A DNA stretch of 64,000 bases from HR10 sp964615335 (GTDB lineage Bacteria; Acidobacteriota; Blastocatellia; HR10), in contig CAZTMT010000003.1 of assembly GCA_964615335.1 (NCBI GenBank), forward strand, positions 1 to 64,000. Reading direction: 5' to 3'. This document shows, piece by piece, positions 43,064-52,080 of the stretch (its first letter is position 1; every line of letters begins with the position of its first letter). The notes under the pieces are model-generated. The model was not told the origin of the DNA, searched no databases, and worked only from the letters and a program-made list of their open reading frames with translations. The translations under genes and the position numbers were made by a program.

Positions 43064-43126
43064 GGGGGGATTTCATGCGCTCTCGCTTCGATTCGAGATC
43101 GGGATGAGTCCCTGGTGCCCGTGATT

Positions 43127-44311
43127 ATGAGGAAGCGAATCCTCATCGCGCTCCTTTTGGGGATCGCAGGAGTCGCCACGATCGGGGGGATCTTGAAGCG
43201 GTGGTGGAGGGGCGGTCCAGAGGATCGAATCCTCGTCTTTGGGAACATTGAGGCGACCGAAGCGGATCTGGCCTTCAAAGTCTCCGGGCGACTCGTCGAG
43301 CTTCTGGTGCGAGAGGGGGACGTGGTGCGCCAGGGAGCCGTCCTGGCGCGTTTGGATCGGGAGCAGTTGGAGCAGCAGCGGGAGCGCGCGCAGGCTGCCG
43401 TGCGCGTCGCCGAGTCACAGATCGCGCAATTGCAGACGGCGATCGCCTATCTGCGCGAGACTCTGCAGGCGCAGATCGCCGAGCGGCAAGCAGCCTTGCA
43501 GCAGGCTGAAGCTCAGCTTCAGGAGCTGCTCTCCGGAACGCGCGTCCAGGAGATCGAGCAGGCGCGCGCCGCCTTGCGTTACGCCGAGGCCGAGTACGAG
43601 CGCGCGCGTCGGGATTGGGAGCGCGCGCAGGCCCTTTACCAGAAGGATGAGATCTCGACGGCGCAGTACGATCAGGCGAGGACGCGCTACGAGAGTGCGA
43701 GCGCCCAGCGCGAGCAGGCGCATCAGCGGCTGGCCCTCCTTCTGGAAGGGCCTCGACGAGAGCAGGTGGATGCCGCCCGAGCGCAGGTCGAGCGCGCGCG
43801 GGCCGCTTTGCGTCATGCGGAAGCGCAGCGTCTGGAATTACGGCGTCGCGAGCAGGAGCTGCAGATGCGGCAGGCCGAACGGGAGCGCGCGCGCGCGGAA
43901 CTGGCTCTTATCGAATCGCAGTTGCGCGAGACGATCCTCATCTCTCCTTTCGATGGCCTTGTGCTTGTGAAGGCTGCGGAAGTGGGAGAAGTTCTTCCGG
44001 CGGGAGCGACCGTGCTCACTCTGGGGGATCTCCGGCGCCCCTGGGTGCGCGCCTATCTGAGCGAGCGCGACCTGGGACGGGTGAGACTCGGCGCGCGCGT
44101 TCGGGTGACGACCGATTCCTTCCCGGGCAAAGTCTACTGGGGACGCGTCGCGTTCATCGCTTCGGAGGCGGAATTCACCCCTCGGCAGATTCATACGCCC
44201 GAAGAACGCGTCCGCCTCGTCTATCGAATCAAGATCGAGGTGGAGAACCCGCATCTGGAGCTGAAGGTGAATATGCCGGTCACGGCTGAGATTCTCCTGA
44301 AGGATTCGTGA
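43127..44311 (+). CDS. HlyD/YbhG-like membrane-fusion protein
   Basis: An adaptor of about 394 residues: one N-terminal TM (ILIALLLGIAGVATIGGIL), a biotinyl-lipoyl-like half-motif (GNIEATEADLAFKVSGRLVELLVREGDVVRQGAVLARLD), a long coiled coil (~residues 85-270, rich in EQARAALRYAEAEYERARRDW), then IISPFDGL-like lipoyl half (ILISPFDGLVLVKAAEVGEVL) and a beta-barrel domain. It would join inner-membrane ABC permeases to a TolC channel. ATG 43127 is used; GTG codons at 43115 and 43121 are alternatives. Confidence 0.92.
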   Translation: MRKRILIALLLGIAGVATIGGILKRWWRGGPEDRILVFGNIEATEADLAFKVSGRLVELLVREGDVVRQGAVLARLDREQLEQQRERAQAAVRVAESQIAQLQTAIAYLRETLQAQIAERQAALQQAEAQLQELLSGTRVQEIEQARAALRYAEAEYERARRDWERAQALYQKDEISTAQYDQARTRYESASAQREQAHQRLALLLEGPRREQVDAARAQVERARAALRHAEAQRLELRRREQELQMRQAERERARAELALIESQLRETILISPFDGLVLVKAAEVGEVLPAGATVLTLGDLRRPWVRAYLSERDLGRVRLGARVRVTTDSFPGKVYWGRVAFIASEAEFTPRQIHTPEERVRLVYRIKIEVENPHLELKVNMPVTAEILLKDS

Positions 44312-44338
44312 CCAGACGCCCGCGTTCGGAGGAGTGAG

Positions 44339-45322
44339 ATGCCCGGAGGACCTCCCCCAGAGGATGTGATCGTTCGCGCCCGCGGCGTGACGCGGCGCTT
44401 CGCGTCCGGTGTGGCTGTCGAGCGGCTCGATCTGGACGTCCGGCGTGGGGAGATCTTCGGGATCGTGGGACCCGATGGGGCCGGGAAAACGACCTGTTTG
44501 CGCCTGCTCTGCGGATTGCTCGAACCCGACGCTGGGGAGATCTGGATCGCCGGATGCGACGTGCGTCGCGAGCGGGATCGGGTGAGGGAACGGGTGGGAT
44601 ATGTGGCGCAGCGTTCGGGCCTCTATGGCGATCTGTCGGTCCAGGAGAATCTCGATTTTTACGCCGATCTCTATGGCGTTCCCGCCTGCGCGCGCCGGGA
44701 GCGCCTGGAGGAGCTTCTGCGCTGGACGCGTCTGGAGCCCTTTCGCCGGCGTCGGGCGCAGCATCTCTCCGGGGGGATGCAACGGAAGCTGGCGCTGGCG
44801 TGTGCGCTTCTGCATCGCCCGGAGATTTTGCTGCTGGATGAGCCGACGACGGGAATTGATCCCATCTCCCGACGAGATTTCTGGGCGCTTCTGGCGCAGC
44901 TTCGGAAAGAGGGGATGACGATTCTCTTCACCACGGCCTATCTGGACGAGGCCGAGCGCGCGACGCGCCTGGGCTTGCTCTATCGGGGGCGGCTCCTGCG
45001 GTGCGCTCCGGTCGAACTCATGCGGCGCGAGTTGCCCGAGTTCGGGTATGAAGTCCTCACGAGGGATCGGGAAGCCGCCCTTGGCCGGCTTCGCGCGTGC
45101 GAGGGGGTCCTGAGCGTCGAACCTTTCGGCGGAGCGCTTCGCCTCTTCCTGGATCCCGCGCGCGCTTCGATCGAAACCGTGCGTCGAGCGCTGGAAGACG
45201 CGGGGATCGCAGACGTGACGTTTCGGCGCATCGTCCCTTCCCTGGAGGACGTTTTCATCGCCCTCATCCGAAAGCAGGAGCGCGCCCAGCGCGATCCCTC
45301 CCCCGGAGAGGTGTTCTTGTGA
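44339..45322 (+). CDS. ABC exporter ATPase, first of a YbhF-like pair
   Basis: A 327-residue ABC ATPase with Walker A GPDGAGKTT (Asp where Asn is usual), signature LSGGMQRKLALACALL, Walker B ILLLDEPTTGID and H-loop FTTAYLDEAERA. CGGAGGAGTGAG precedes the ATG. In E. coli-type YbhF the two ATPase domains are one protein; here the second is the next gene, overlapping by four bases. Confidence 0.92.
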   Translation: MPGGPPPEDVIVRARGVTRRFASGVAVERLDLDVRRGEIFGIVGPDGAGKTTCLRLLCGLLEPDAGEIWIAGCDVRRERDRVRERVGYVAQRSGLYGDLSVQENLDFYADLYGVPACARRERLEELLRWTRLEPFRRRRAQHLSGGMQRKLALACALLHRPEILLLDEPTTGIDPISRRDFWALLAQLRKEGMTILFTTAYLDEAERATRLGLLYRGRLLRCAPVELMRRELPEFGYEVLTRDREAALGRLRACEGVLSVEPFGGALRLFLDPARASIETVRRALEDAGIADVTFRRIVPSLEDVFIALIRKQERAQRDPSPGEVFL

Positions 45323-46257
45323 CCGAGCGCGACACGATGTGGGCCGTTGAAGTCGAGGACCTGGTGAAGACCTTCGGCGATTTCGTCGCCGTGGATCACG
45401 TCTCCTTCCGGATCCGGTACGGAGAGATCTTCGGTCTGCTCGGGCCGAACGGGGCGGGGAAATCCACGACGATCCGCATCCTCTGCGGTCTTCTGGTGCC
45501 GACGCAGGGACGCGTGCGCGTCGCCGGTTTCGATGTCCTCGAGCACCGAGAGCGCGTCAAACAGCATATCGGGTACATGTCGCAGCGCTTCTCCCTCTAC
45601 GAGGATTTGACTGTGGAGGAGAACATCGAGTTCTTCGGCGGATTATACGGGAGCCCGCGCGAGCGTCGGGAGGAGATCCTGCAGCTCCTGGGGCTGACGG
45701 CATGGCGACGCGCGCTCGCGCGTGTTCTGCCCGGAGGATGGAGGCAGCGTCTCGCTCTCGGGTGCGCGCTCGCGCACGATCCCCCGATTCTTTTTCTGGA
45801 CGAGCCGACATCGGGTGTGGACCCGATCGCGCGACGGCAGTTCTGGGAGATGATCGCGCGCCTTGCCGAGATGGGGCGAACGATCCTCGTGACGACGCAC
45901 TATATGGACGAAGCCCAGTATTGTCATCGTCTGGCGCTCATGGATCGGGGACGGATCGTGGCGCTGGATGCCCCGATGGCACTCACGCGCGCTCTGACCT
46001 CGGTGGCCTTTGTGTACATGGAATCCTCGGATCTTCTGGGGAGCCTGGAGGTGCTCGAGCGCGAGGAGAGCGTCGAACAGATCGCCTTCTCCGGCGCCGG
46101 TGTGCGCGTGCGCGTTCGCGATCCAGAGCGGGCTCGGGAGCGCATCGAACGGGCGCTGCGAGCGCAAGGGATCGCGATCTCGCGATGGGAGGTCGTCTCC
46201 CCCTCGCTGGAGGAGGTCTTTGTCGCCCTGGTCCAGGGGCAGGAATCTCACTCGTGA
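45319..46257 (+). CDS. ABC exporter ATPase, second of a YbhF-like pair
   Basis: A 312-residue ABC ATPase with Walker A GPNGAGKST, Q-loop GYMSQRFSLYEDLTVEENIEFF, Walker B ILFLDEPTSGVD, and H-loop VTTHYMDEA. The signature is LPGGWRQRL, with Pro in place of the usual Ser and Trp after the glycines, so this site may be altered. GTG 45319 overlaps the previous stop (GTGA) and has GGAGAGG upstream; ATG 45337 is an alternative. Its stop overlaps the permease ATG by one base. Confidence 0.9.
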   Translation: MTERDTMWAVEVEDLVKTFGDFVAVDHVSFRIRYGEIFGLLGPNGAGKSTTIRILCGLLVPTQGRVRVAGFDVLEHRERVKQHIGYMSQRFSLYEDLTVEENIEFFGGLYGSPRERREEILQLLGLTAWRRALARVLPGGWRQRLALGCALAHDPPILFLDEPTSGVDPIARRQFWEMIARLAEMGRTILVTTHYMDEAQYCHRLALMDRGRIVALDAPMALTRALTSVAFVYMESSDLLGSLEVLEREESVEQIAFSGAGVRVRVRDPERARERIERALRAQGIAISRWEVVSPSLEEVFVALVQGQESHS

Positions 46258-47390
46258 TGGCGTGGCGGCGAATCCGAGCGATCGCTCGTAAGGAGCTGCT
46301 CCATATCCGGCGCGATCCGCGGAGCCTTTTTCTGGCGCTCGCCATCCCCGTGGTCTTGCTGCTTCTTTTCGGCTATGCGTTGCGCCTGGATGTGGATCGC
46401 ATCCCGATGCTCGTCTACGATGCCGATCGAACCCCGCGCAGCCGCGAAGTGATCGCGAGCTTTGACGGGTCGCGCTTCTTCGAGGTGCTCGGGATCGTCG
46501 AGGACTATGCCGTTCTGGAACGGGAGATCCTGCGCGGCCGTTGCCTGCTGGCGCTGGTCATCCCCGCGGGGTATGCGCGGCAACAGCAGCGCGGTCGGGA
46601 CGCCTCCTTGCAGCTCATCCTCGATGGAAGCGATGCGAATACGGCCTCGATCGCCTTGAGCTACGCGGAGGCCGTGCTGCAGGCGTACGCGGAGCGGTGG
46701 CGGACGTCGGTACTGCTGCGCACGGAGGGGAGGACCGTGACGCCTCCTCTGGAGCCGCGTCTGCGCGTGTGGTACAACAGCCGCATGCGCTCGCGCGACT
46801 ACATCGTCCCCGGGCTGATCGCCATCATCCTCATGCTCATTGCCGCACTGCTTGCGTCGCTCACGATCGCTCGCGAGTGGGAGATGGGGACGATGGAGCC
46901 GCTCCTGGCGACTCCGGTGCGCGCTCTGGAGATCGTGCTCGGCAAGATGAGCGCGTTTTTCCTCATCGGTTTGCTGGATATGCTCATGGCGCTCGCCGTG
47001 GGTGTTTTCATCTTTCGGGTACCCCTGCGCGGCGATCCGCTGCTGGTCCTCGTGACGGGAGGGATTTTCCTGCTGGGCGCGCTCGGCTGGGGGGTCTTTC
47101 TCTCCGCGCTCGTGCGCTCGCAGGTACTCGCCTATCAGCTCGGGATGCTCACTTCGTTTCTGCCGGCCTTCTTGCTGTCGGGGTTCATCTTCGCCATTGA
47201 GAACATGCCGCGCCTTGTGCAAGGTCTCACCTATCTGGTTCCGGCGCGGTATTTCATCGCGATCCTGCGAGGTCTGTTCCTGAAAGGGATCGGCCTCGAT
47301 CTCCTGCTGTGGGAGGTGGTGTTTCTCATCGGATACGCGGGCGCCATCGTGGGGCTCACCGCGCGATGTCTTCGGCCCAGAGTAGCATGA
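46257..47390 (+). CDS. ABC-2 permease, YbhS-like
   Basis: A 377-residue ABC-2 permease: one N-terminal TM (SLFLALAIPVVLLLLFGYAL), a large periplasmic domain (~40-180, including IASFDGSRFFEVLGIVEDY and DGSDANTASIALSYAE), then five TM helices with MEPLLATPVRALEIVLGK and FLLSGFIFAIENMPRLVQGLTYLVPARYF. This is the standard layout of YbhS/YbhR proteins. It is translationally coupled to the ATPases and the next permease. Confidence 0.93.
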   Translation: MAWRRIRAIARKELLHIRRDPRSLFLALAIPVVLLLLFGYALRLDVDRIPMLVYDADRTPRSREVIASFDGSRFFEVLGIVEDYAVLEREILRGRCLLALVIPAGYARQQQRGRDASLQLILDGSDANTASIALSYAEAVLQAYAERWRTSVLLRTEGRTVTPPLEPRLRVWYNSRMRSRDYIVPGLIAIILMLIAALLASLTIAREWEMGTMEPLLATPVRALEIVLGKMSAFFLIGLLDMLMALAVGVFIFRVPLRGDPLLVLVTGGIFLLGALGWGVFLSALVRSQVLAYQLGMLTSFLPAFLLSGFIFAIENMPRLVQGLTYLVPARYFIAILRGLFLKGIGLDLLLWEVVFLIGYAGAIVGLTARCLRPRVA

Positions 47391-48547
47391 GGATGCGGTG
47401 GGATCGCATTCGGGAGATGATTCGGAAGGAGTGGCGGCAGGCGCTGCGCGAGCCGCGGATGCGCATCCTGTTATTCGTGCCTCCGCTTGTTCAACTCACG
47501 CTCTTCGGCTATGCGGTCAGCCTGGATGTCGAACGGGCTCCCATGGCATGGATGGACCTGGACGGCACGCCGGCCAGTCGCGCTCTGCGCGCCGCTTTCG
47601 AGGGCTCGCCGCATTTTCGCATCGTGGCGGTTCCGACGCGCGAGGACGAGGCGCGCGCGCTTTTGGATCGCGGGCGCGTGCTTCTGCTCGTGCGCGTGCG
47701 CCCGGGATTGGGCGCGCAGCTTGAGCGCGGTCGGACCGAAGCCGTGCAGATTCTCATCGAGGGGACCAACTCGAACACGGCTTCGATCCTTGTGGGCTAC
47801 GCGACGCGCCTTCTGCAACGTTACGCGCAGCAGGTGCGGCGCGCGCGGGAGCAGCGCCACGCTGCGGCGCGCGCTCTGGAACAAGAAGCGCCGATCGCGA
47901 TCCCCACGCTGCATGTGGAGAGCCGCGTGTGGTTCAATCCCGAGCTGCGCAGTCGGCATTACTTCGTCCCCGGCGTTCTGGTCAACATCATCGCGATCGT
48001 CACGCTGGTGCTCACGGCGATGGCCATCGTGCGCGAACGCGAGCTGGGGACGATGGAGCAATTGCTGGTGACGCCCCTTCGCCCCGCCGAGTTGATCCTG
48101 GGCAAGACCATCCCCTTTGCCGTGATCGGTCTGCTGGATGTGGCGCTCGTGAGCGGAGCCGCCCTTGTGGTCTTTCGCGTTCCGTTTCGAGGGAGCGTCG
48201 GGGTGTTGCTCCTGGGCGCCGTTCTCTTCCTCATGACGACGCTCGGGGTGGGCGTCTTCATCTCGACGATCTCGCGCACGCAGCAGCAGGCCGTGCTCGC
48301 CTCGTTCTTCTTCCTCATGCCGGCGTTCACGCTCAGTGGGTTCGCCTTCCCGATTCGGAACATGCCGCTTCCGGTGCAGTATCTCACCTATGCGAATCCC
48401 GTCCGCTACTTCCTGGAGATCGTGCGGGGGGTCTTCCTGAAGGGGACGGGGATCGCCCTCCTCTGGCCTCAGATGGTCGCTCTTCTTGTGTTGGGCGTGG
48501 CCGTGCTGAGCGTGAGCGTCTGGCGTTTTCGGCAGCGACTGGAGTGA
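47387..48547 (+). CDS. ABC-2 permease, YbhR-like
   Basis: A 386-residue paralogue of the preceding permease with the same layout: N-terminal TM (RILLFVPPLVQLTLFGYAV), periplasmic domain with EGTNSNTASILVGYATR, and a C-terminal five-TM bundle carrying MEQLLVTPLRPAELILGK and TLSGFAFPIRNMPLPVQYLTYANPVRYF. ATG 47387 overlaps the previous stop (ATGA). With it the HlyD-ATPase-ATPase-permease-permease set is complete; the outer-membrane partner could be the TolC protein at 33100. Confidence 0.93.
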   Translation: MRMRWDRIREMIRKEWRQALREPRMRILLFVPPLVQLTLFGYAVSLDVERAPMAWMDLDGTPASRALRAAFEGSPHFRIVAVPTREDEARALLDRGRVLLLVRVRPGLGAQLERGRTEAVQILIEGTNSNTASILVGYATRLLQRYAQQVRRAREQRHAAARALEQEAPIAIPTLHVESRVWFNPELRSRHYFVPGVLVNIIAIVTLVLTAMAIVRERELGTMEQLLVTPLRPAELILGKTIPFAVIGLLDVALVSGAALVVFRVPFRGSVGVLLLGAVLFLMTTLGVGVFISTISRTQQQAVLASFFFLMPAFTLSGFAFPIRNMPLPVQYLTYANPVRYFLEIVRGVFLKGTGIALLWPQMVALLVLGVAVLSVSVWRFRQRLE

Positions 48548-48556
48548 TCCGCTCTC

Positions 48557-50293
48557 TCAAGGGATGATGGGCTCCGGCACGGCAGCTCCGTCCTTTCGGG
48601 GATCGGACGCGCCGAAATTCACGCCTCGGGCGAAATCACGCGCGACCGCTTGTCCTCCGCCCATTTGGGCGGAGTAGGGGCCGCGCACCTGCAGCTCATG
48701 GCCGAGAGCCTGCAGCTCCGCTCGCACGCGCTCGGGCACGCGCGCTTCGATCTGCACATCGCATCCGCCGAAGGTCCGCTTGGTGAAGCGCGCAGCTTCC
48801 AGCGCTGCCTGGATGTTCATCCCATGATCCACGACGTTGGAGACAAATTGCGCGTGCGCCTGCGCTTGGTTCCATCCCCCCATGATGCCGAAGGCGATGC
48901 GCATGCTCCCGTGCTCCATGAAGGCCGGGATGATCGTGTGCAGAGGGCGCTTGCGCGGAGCCAGCGCATTGGGATGCGCGGGATCCAGACGAAAAAGGGC
49001 CCCTCGATTCTGCAGCGCGAATCCGGCTCCCGCGACCACAAGCCCCGATCCGAAGTTCTCGTAATTGCTCTGAATGAGCGAGACCATGTTCCCCTCGCGG
49101 TCCACGACACTCAGGTAGATGGTGTCCTCGCCGATCGCCGCCCTCGAGGCGGGCTCCCCGACGTCCTCGGGCGTTCCGGCTTCTACCTCGCACCGGGCTT
49201 TCGCCGAATCAATGAGGTGCGCCCGCTGGCGCGCATAGGCTTTCGAGAGGAGGCCCGATACGGGAATGCGCGCGAATCGAGGATCGGCGACGTAGCGGAT
49301 GAGATCCGCGTAGGCGAGCTTCTTGGCCTCGATCATCACATGCAGCGCGCGCGTCGAGTTGTGGCCGAATTCGGCCAGAGGGAAATTCTCCATGATGTTG
49401 AGCATGATCAGGGCGGCGATCCCCTGTCCGTTGGGGGGGAGCTCGTAGATGGTCCATCCGCGATAGGTCGTCGAGATCGGCGCGACCCATTCGCTGGAGA
49501 ATTCGGCCAGGTCAGCGGCCGTCATCGTGCCCCCATGCCGACGGATCGTCTGAAGCAGGCGCTGGGCGATCTCTCCCTTGTAGAAAGCCTCCGGGCCGTG
49601 CGCGGCGATCTGCCGATAGCTCCAGGCCAGAGAAGGATTGCGAAAGACCTCTCCCGCGCGCGGCGCGCGCCCTTCGGGCAGATATGTGCGCGTGGCTTCT
49701 TCATCTTGCCGCAGGAGGCGTTCGTTGGCCGCCCAGAGTTCGGCGACCAGTTCGGTGATCGGGACGCCTTCCTCAGCATAGCGGATCGCAGCCGAGAAGA
49801 GATCGGCCCATTTCAGGCGTCCGAAGCGGGCATGGAGTTTCGCCCACCCGTCCACGGTTCCGGGCACCGTCACCGTATGGACGCCGCGCTGCGGCATCGT
49901 CTCGTGTCCCTGGCGCTTCACGAATTCGATGCTCAGACCCGAGGGAGCCCACCCGCTGGCATTCAGCCCATAGAGCTGACCGGTTCGCGCCTCGTAGACA
50001 AGGGCGAAGAGATCGCCGCCGATCCCATTGCTCATCGGGGCGACCAGTCCCATGACGGCGTTAGTGGCGATGGCGGCGTCCACGGCGTGTCCTCCTCGGG
50101 CCAGGATCATCGCGCCCACTTGCGAGGCCAGCGGATGCTCGCTCGCGACAATGCCCTGACGTGAGATCACCATCGAGCGCGCCTGCCAGCGATCTTGCGC
50201 GATGAGGCGAGGCGCTTCGGCAGGGAGAGGAGGCAGAAGGAGCCCCCCGAGTGATCCCAGAATGAGCGCATTCCTCATAGTGGTGATGGTCAT
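48557..50293 (-). CDS. Gamma-glutamyltransferase-like Ntn hydrolase
   Basis: A 578-residue self-processing hydrolase with a signal peptide (RNALILGSLGGLLLPPLPAEA). GGHAVDAAIATNAVMGLVAPMSNGIGGD is the family's N-terminal core. The catalytic threonine is expected in EDTIYLSVVDREGN, aligned with the (T)TH(Y)S motif of classical enzymes but with Ile-Tyr after the threonine, as in the YwrD-like branch. GSGLVVAGAGFALQNRG supplies the oxyanion region. It may cleave glutathione or other gamma-glutamyl amides. CAAGAAGGAGGACAGGCG lies before ATG 50293; the in-frame upstream extension is antisense to the next gene and not coding. Confidence 0.92.
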   Translation of the reverse strand: MTITTMRNALILGSLGGLLLPPLPAEAPRLIAQDRWQARSMVISRQGIVASEHPLASQVGAMILARGGHAVDAAIATNAVMGLVAPMSNGIGGDLFALVYEARTGQLYGLNASGWAPSGLSIEFVKRQGHETMPQRGVHTVTVPGTVDGWAKLHARFGRLKWADLFSAAIRYAEEGVPITELVAELWAANERLLRQDEEATRTYLPEGRAPRAGEVFRNPSLAWSYRQIAAHGPEAFYKGEIAQRLLQTIRRHGGTMTAADLAEFSSEWVAPISTTYRGWTIYELPPNGQGIAALIMLNIMENFPLAEFGHNSTRALHVMIEAKKLAYADLIRYVADPRFARIPVSGLLSKAYARQRAHLIDSAKARCEVEAGTPEDVGEPASRAAIGEDTIYLSVVDREGNMVSLIQSNYENFGSGLVVAGAGFALQNRGALFRLDPAHPNALAPRKRPLHTIIPAFMEHGSMRIAFGIMGGWNQAQAHAQFVSNVVDHGMNIQAALEAARFTKRTFGGCDVQIEARVPERVRAELQALGHELQVRGPYSAQMGGGQAVARDFARGVNFGASDPRKDGAAVPEPIIP

Positions 50294-50364
50294 CGCCTGT
50301 CCTCCTTCTTGTCTTCTTCGGTCGGATGGAGAAGAGTCGGCTCTCCGGCGCGCGCCTTTGTCTT

Positions 50365-52077
50365 TCACCCGACCAGAGGCCGAAGCTCTTCGACACGGCG
50401 GCTGATCTCGGTCGGGGAGAGGTGCCGGTATTTCGGCGGGATCATCTCGCGCGAGGTCGCCTCCAGAATGGCCACGAGCGTTTGATACTCCAGGGCCAGT
50501 TCGTCGCGCGCCGGGATGAACTCGCGGGCCACGCGCTCGAGGTCTTCCGGGAGCACGACGTCTCGTTGAGCCTGCCGCGCCAGCCGCCGCGCGCGAATGA
50601 GCATGGACTCGATGTCGGCGCCCGAGAGTTCCTCCGGATGCCGCGTGATCGGCGACCAATCCTCGATGGCGTGCCGGATCCTGTTCTTCCGAATCATCGC
50701 CTGCACGATCTCCAAACGCTCCTCCTCCGTCTGCGGGTAAAAGAGCGCGATATGCTCTTCGCACCGGCCCTGCCGCTTGAGATCAATGGGGAGCAGGTCG
50801 GGTCGGCAGGTCATGAGGATCCAGAGGATGCGCCCCCGATTCCGCGTATCCCCCATCGCGCTCGCGATCTTGGAGAACACGCGCGCGCTCACGCCGCTAT
50901 CGCCTTCGGCGCGGCGCGTCCCCAAAGCGGCATCGGCCTCGTCCATGAGCACGACAATCGGCGCCAGCGTCTGCAGCAGATGGAGGATCTTTTCGAGATT
51001 GGCTTCGGTCGAACCCACCCATTTCTCGCGAAAATTCTTGAACTCGACGACATTCAACCCGCAATCTCTGGCGAAGCATTCGGCCAGGAAGGTCTTCCCC
51101 GTGCCCACGGGGCCGCAGAGGAGAATGCCCATGGGCGCTTCCTCCCGGCGTCCTTGCCGGATCGTCTCGGCGATGCTCCGCAGGAACTCCTTGGCGACCG
51201 TCATTCCCCCGACGTTCTCCAGCCCATGTTCGGGCGTCACGAATTCGATGAGTCCGAAGCACTCGCTCTCGATGATCTCTTTCTTCTTGCGCCGGACGGC
51301 TTCGAAGGTCAACCCTTGTGGATCGAGTTGCGCACTCCGCAGCAGAGCATTCAGATGGACGCAGTTGAGCCCCGAGGTGAGCGCGGCCAACTGCTGTTCA
51401 TCCCTCTGCAGGCGCACGCCCGGCGTGAGGCTGAGGAAGTGACGGATGAAGGCCAGGCGCTCAGCCTCATCCGGATAAGGGATCTCCAGGGTCACCAGAC
51501 GCGAATTCTCGCGGATGCGCGCATTGACGTCGGCGAGGTTCTCCGCAATGAGGATCACAATGTTGTCCGAATGGAGAAGTCGGGAGCTGGTGATCCAGCG
51601 TTGCAGAGTGACCAGGGTGTTGCGATCCTCACCGCTCAGGTATCCGATCTCGCCCGCCGGGACGAGCGTCTCCAGGAAACTGATGACGACGGCGACCTGA
51701 TCCCCGTGAAAGAGGTACCGCTCGATGAGCGGAAGAGCGCGGCCGGGCTCTCGCGGGAGCGTCCGCAGAGTCTCGCGGCTCACGAGCGGATCGGCCACGC
51801 GCACATGAGCGAGGAATTGGCGCTCCGCCTCCGGGGAGCCGAAGGTGATCCCTTCGCTCCGATTGTAGAAGACGATGTTCTTGTTGCCGAGCAGCTTCCG
51901 CTGCAAGAACGTGAGCAGGCTCACATATTGGCCGTCGGCCGGGACGAGATCGAAGACATTGTGATGCAGCAGGAAATGGCTCGCTTCGCCGGCGTAGTAT
52001 TTCCGGACCAGTTCGCCCGCCCAGCGCGGCAGGCGCGTGATCTCCTCAAGCGAGAGGAAGGGCTTGGGTCGCGACAT
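50365..52077 (-). CDS. AAA+ ATPase with degenerate N-terminal AAA-like half
   Basis: A 570-residue protein. The C-terminal half (~285-520) is a classical AAA module: Walker A CGPVGTGKT at 321-329, pore-loop-like KNFREKWVGSTEANLEK, Walker B VVLMDEADAAL at ~375, arginine-finger region KRQGRCEEHI and the sensor-2-like LSGADIESML. The N-terminal half (~30-260) ends in NIVILIAENLADVN and LEIPYPDEAERLAFIRHFL, resembling AAA sensor and lid regions, but has no Walker A, so it is probably an inactive first AAA domain, as in Ycf46-like proteins. It ends an apparent operon with a membrane coiled-coil protein and PspA/IM30, suggesting it remodels a PspA polymer at the membrane. Confidence 0.88.
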   Translation of the reverse strand: MSRPKPFLSLEEITRLPRWAGELVRKYYAGEASHFLLHHNVFDLVPADGQYVSLLTFLQRKLLGNKNIVFYNRSEGITFGSPEAERQFLAHVRVADPLVSRETLRTLPREPGRALPLIERYLFHGDQVAVVISFLETLVPAGEIGYLSGEDRNTLVTLQRWITSSRLLHSDNIVILIAENLADVNARIRENSRLVTLEIPYPDEAERLAFIRHFLSLTPGVRLQRDEQQLAALTSGLNCVHLNALLRSAQLDPQGLTFEAVRRKKKEIIESECFGLIEFVTPEHGLENVGGMTVAKEFLRSIAETIRQGRREEAPMGILLCGPVGTGKTFLAECFARDCGLNVVEFKNFREKWVGSTEANLEKILHLLQTLAPIVVLMDEADAALGTRRAEGDSGVSARVFSKIASAMGDTRNRGRILWILMTCRPDLLPIDLKRQGRCEEHIALFYPQTEEERLEIVQAMIRKNRIRHAIEDWSPITRHPEELSGADIESMLIRARRLARQAQRDVVLPEDLERVAREFIPARDELALEYQTLVAILEATSREMIPPKYRHLSPTEISRRVEELRPLVG

Positions 52078-52080
52078 GAA

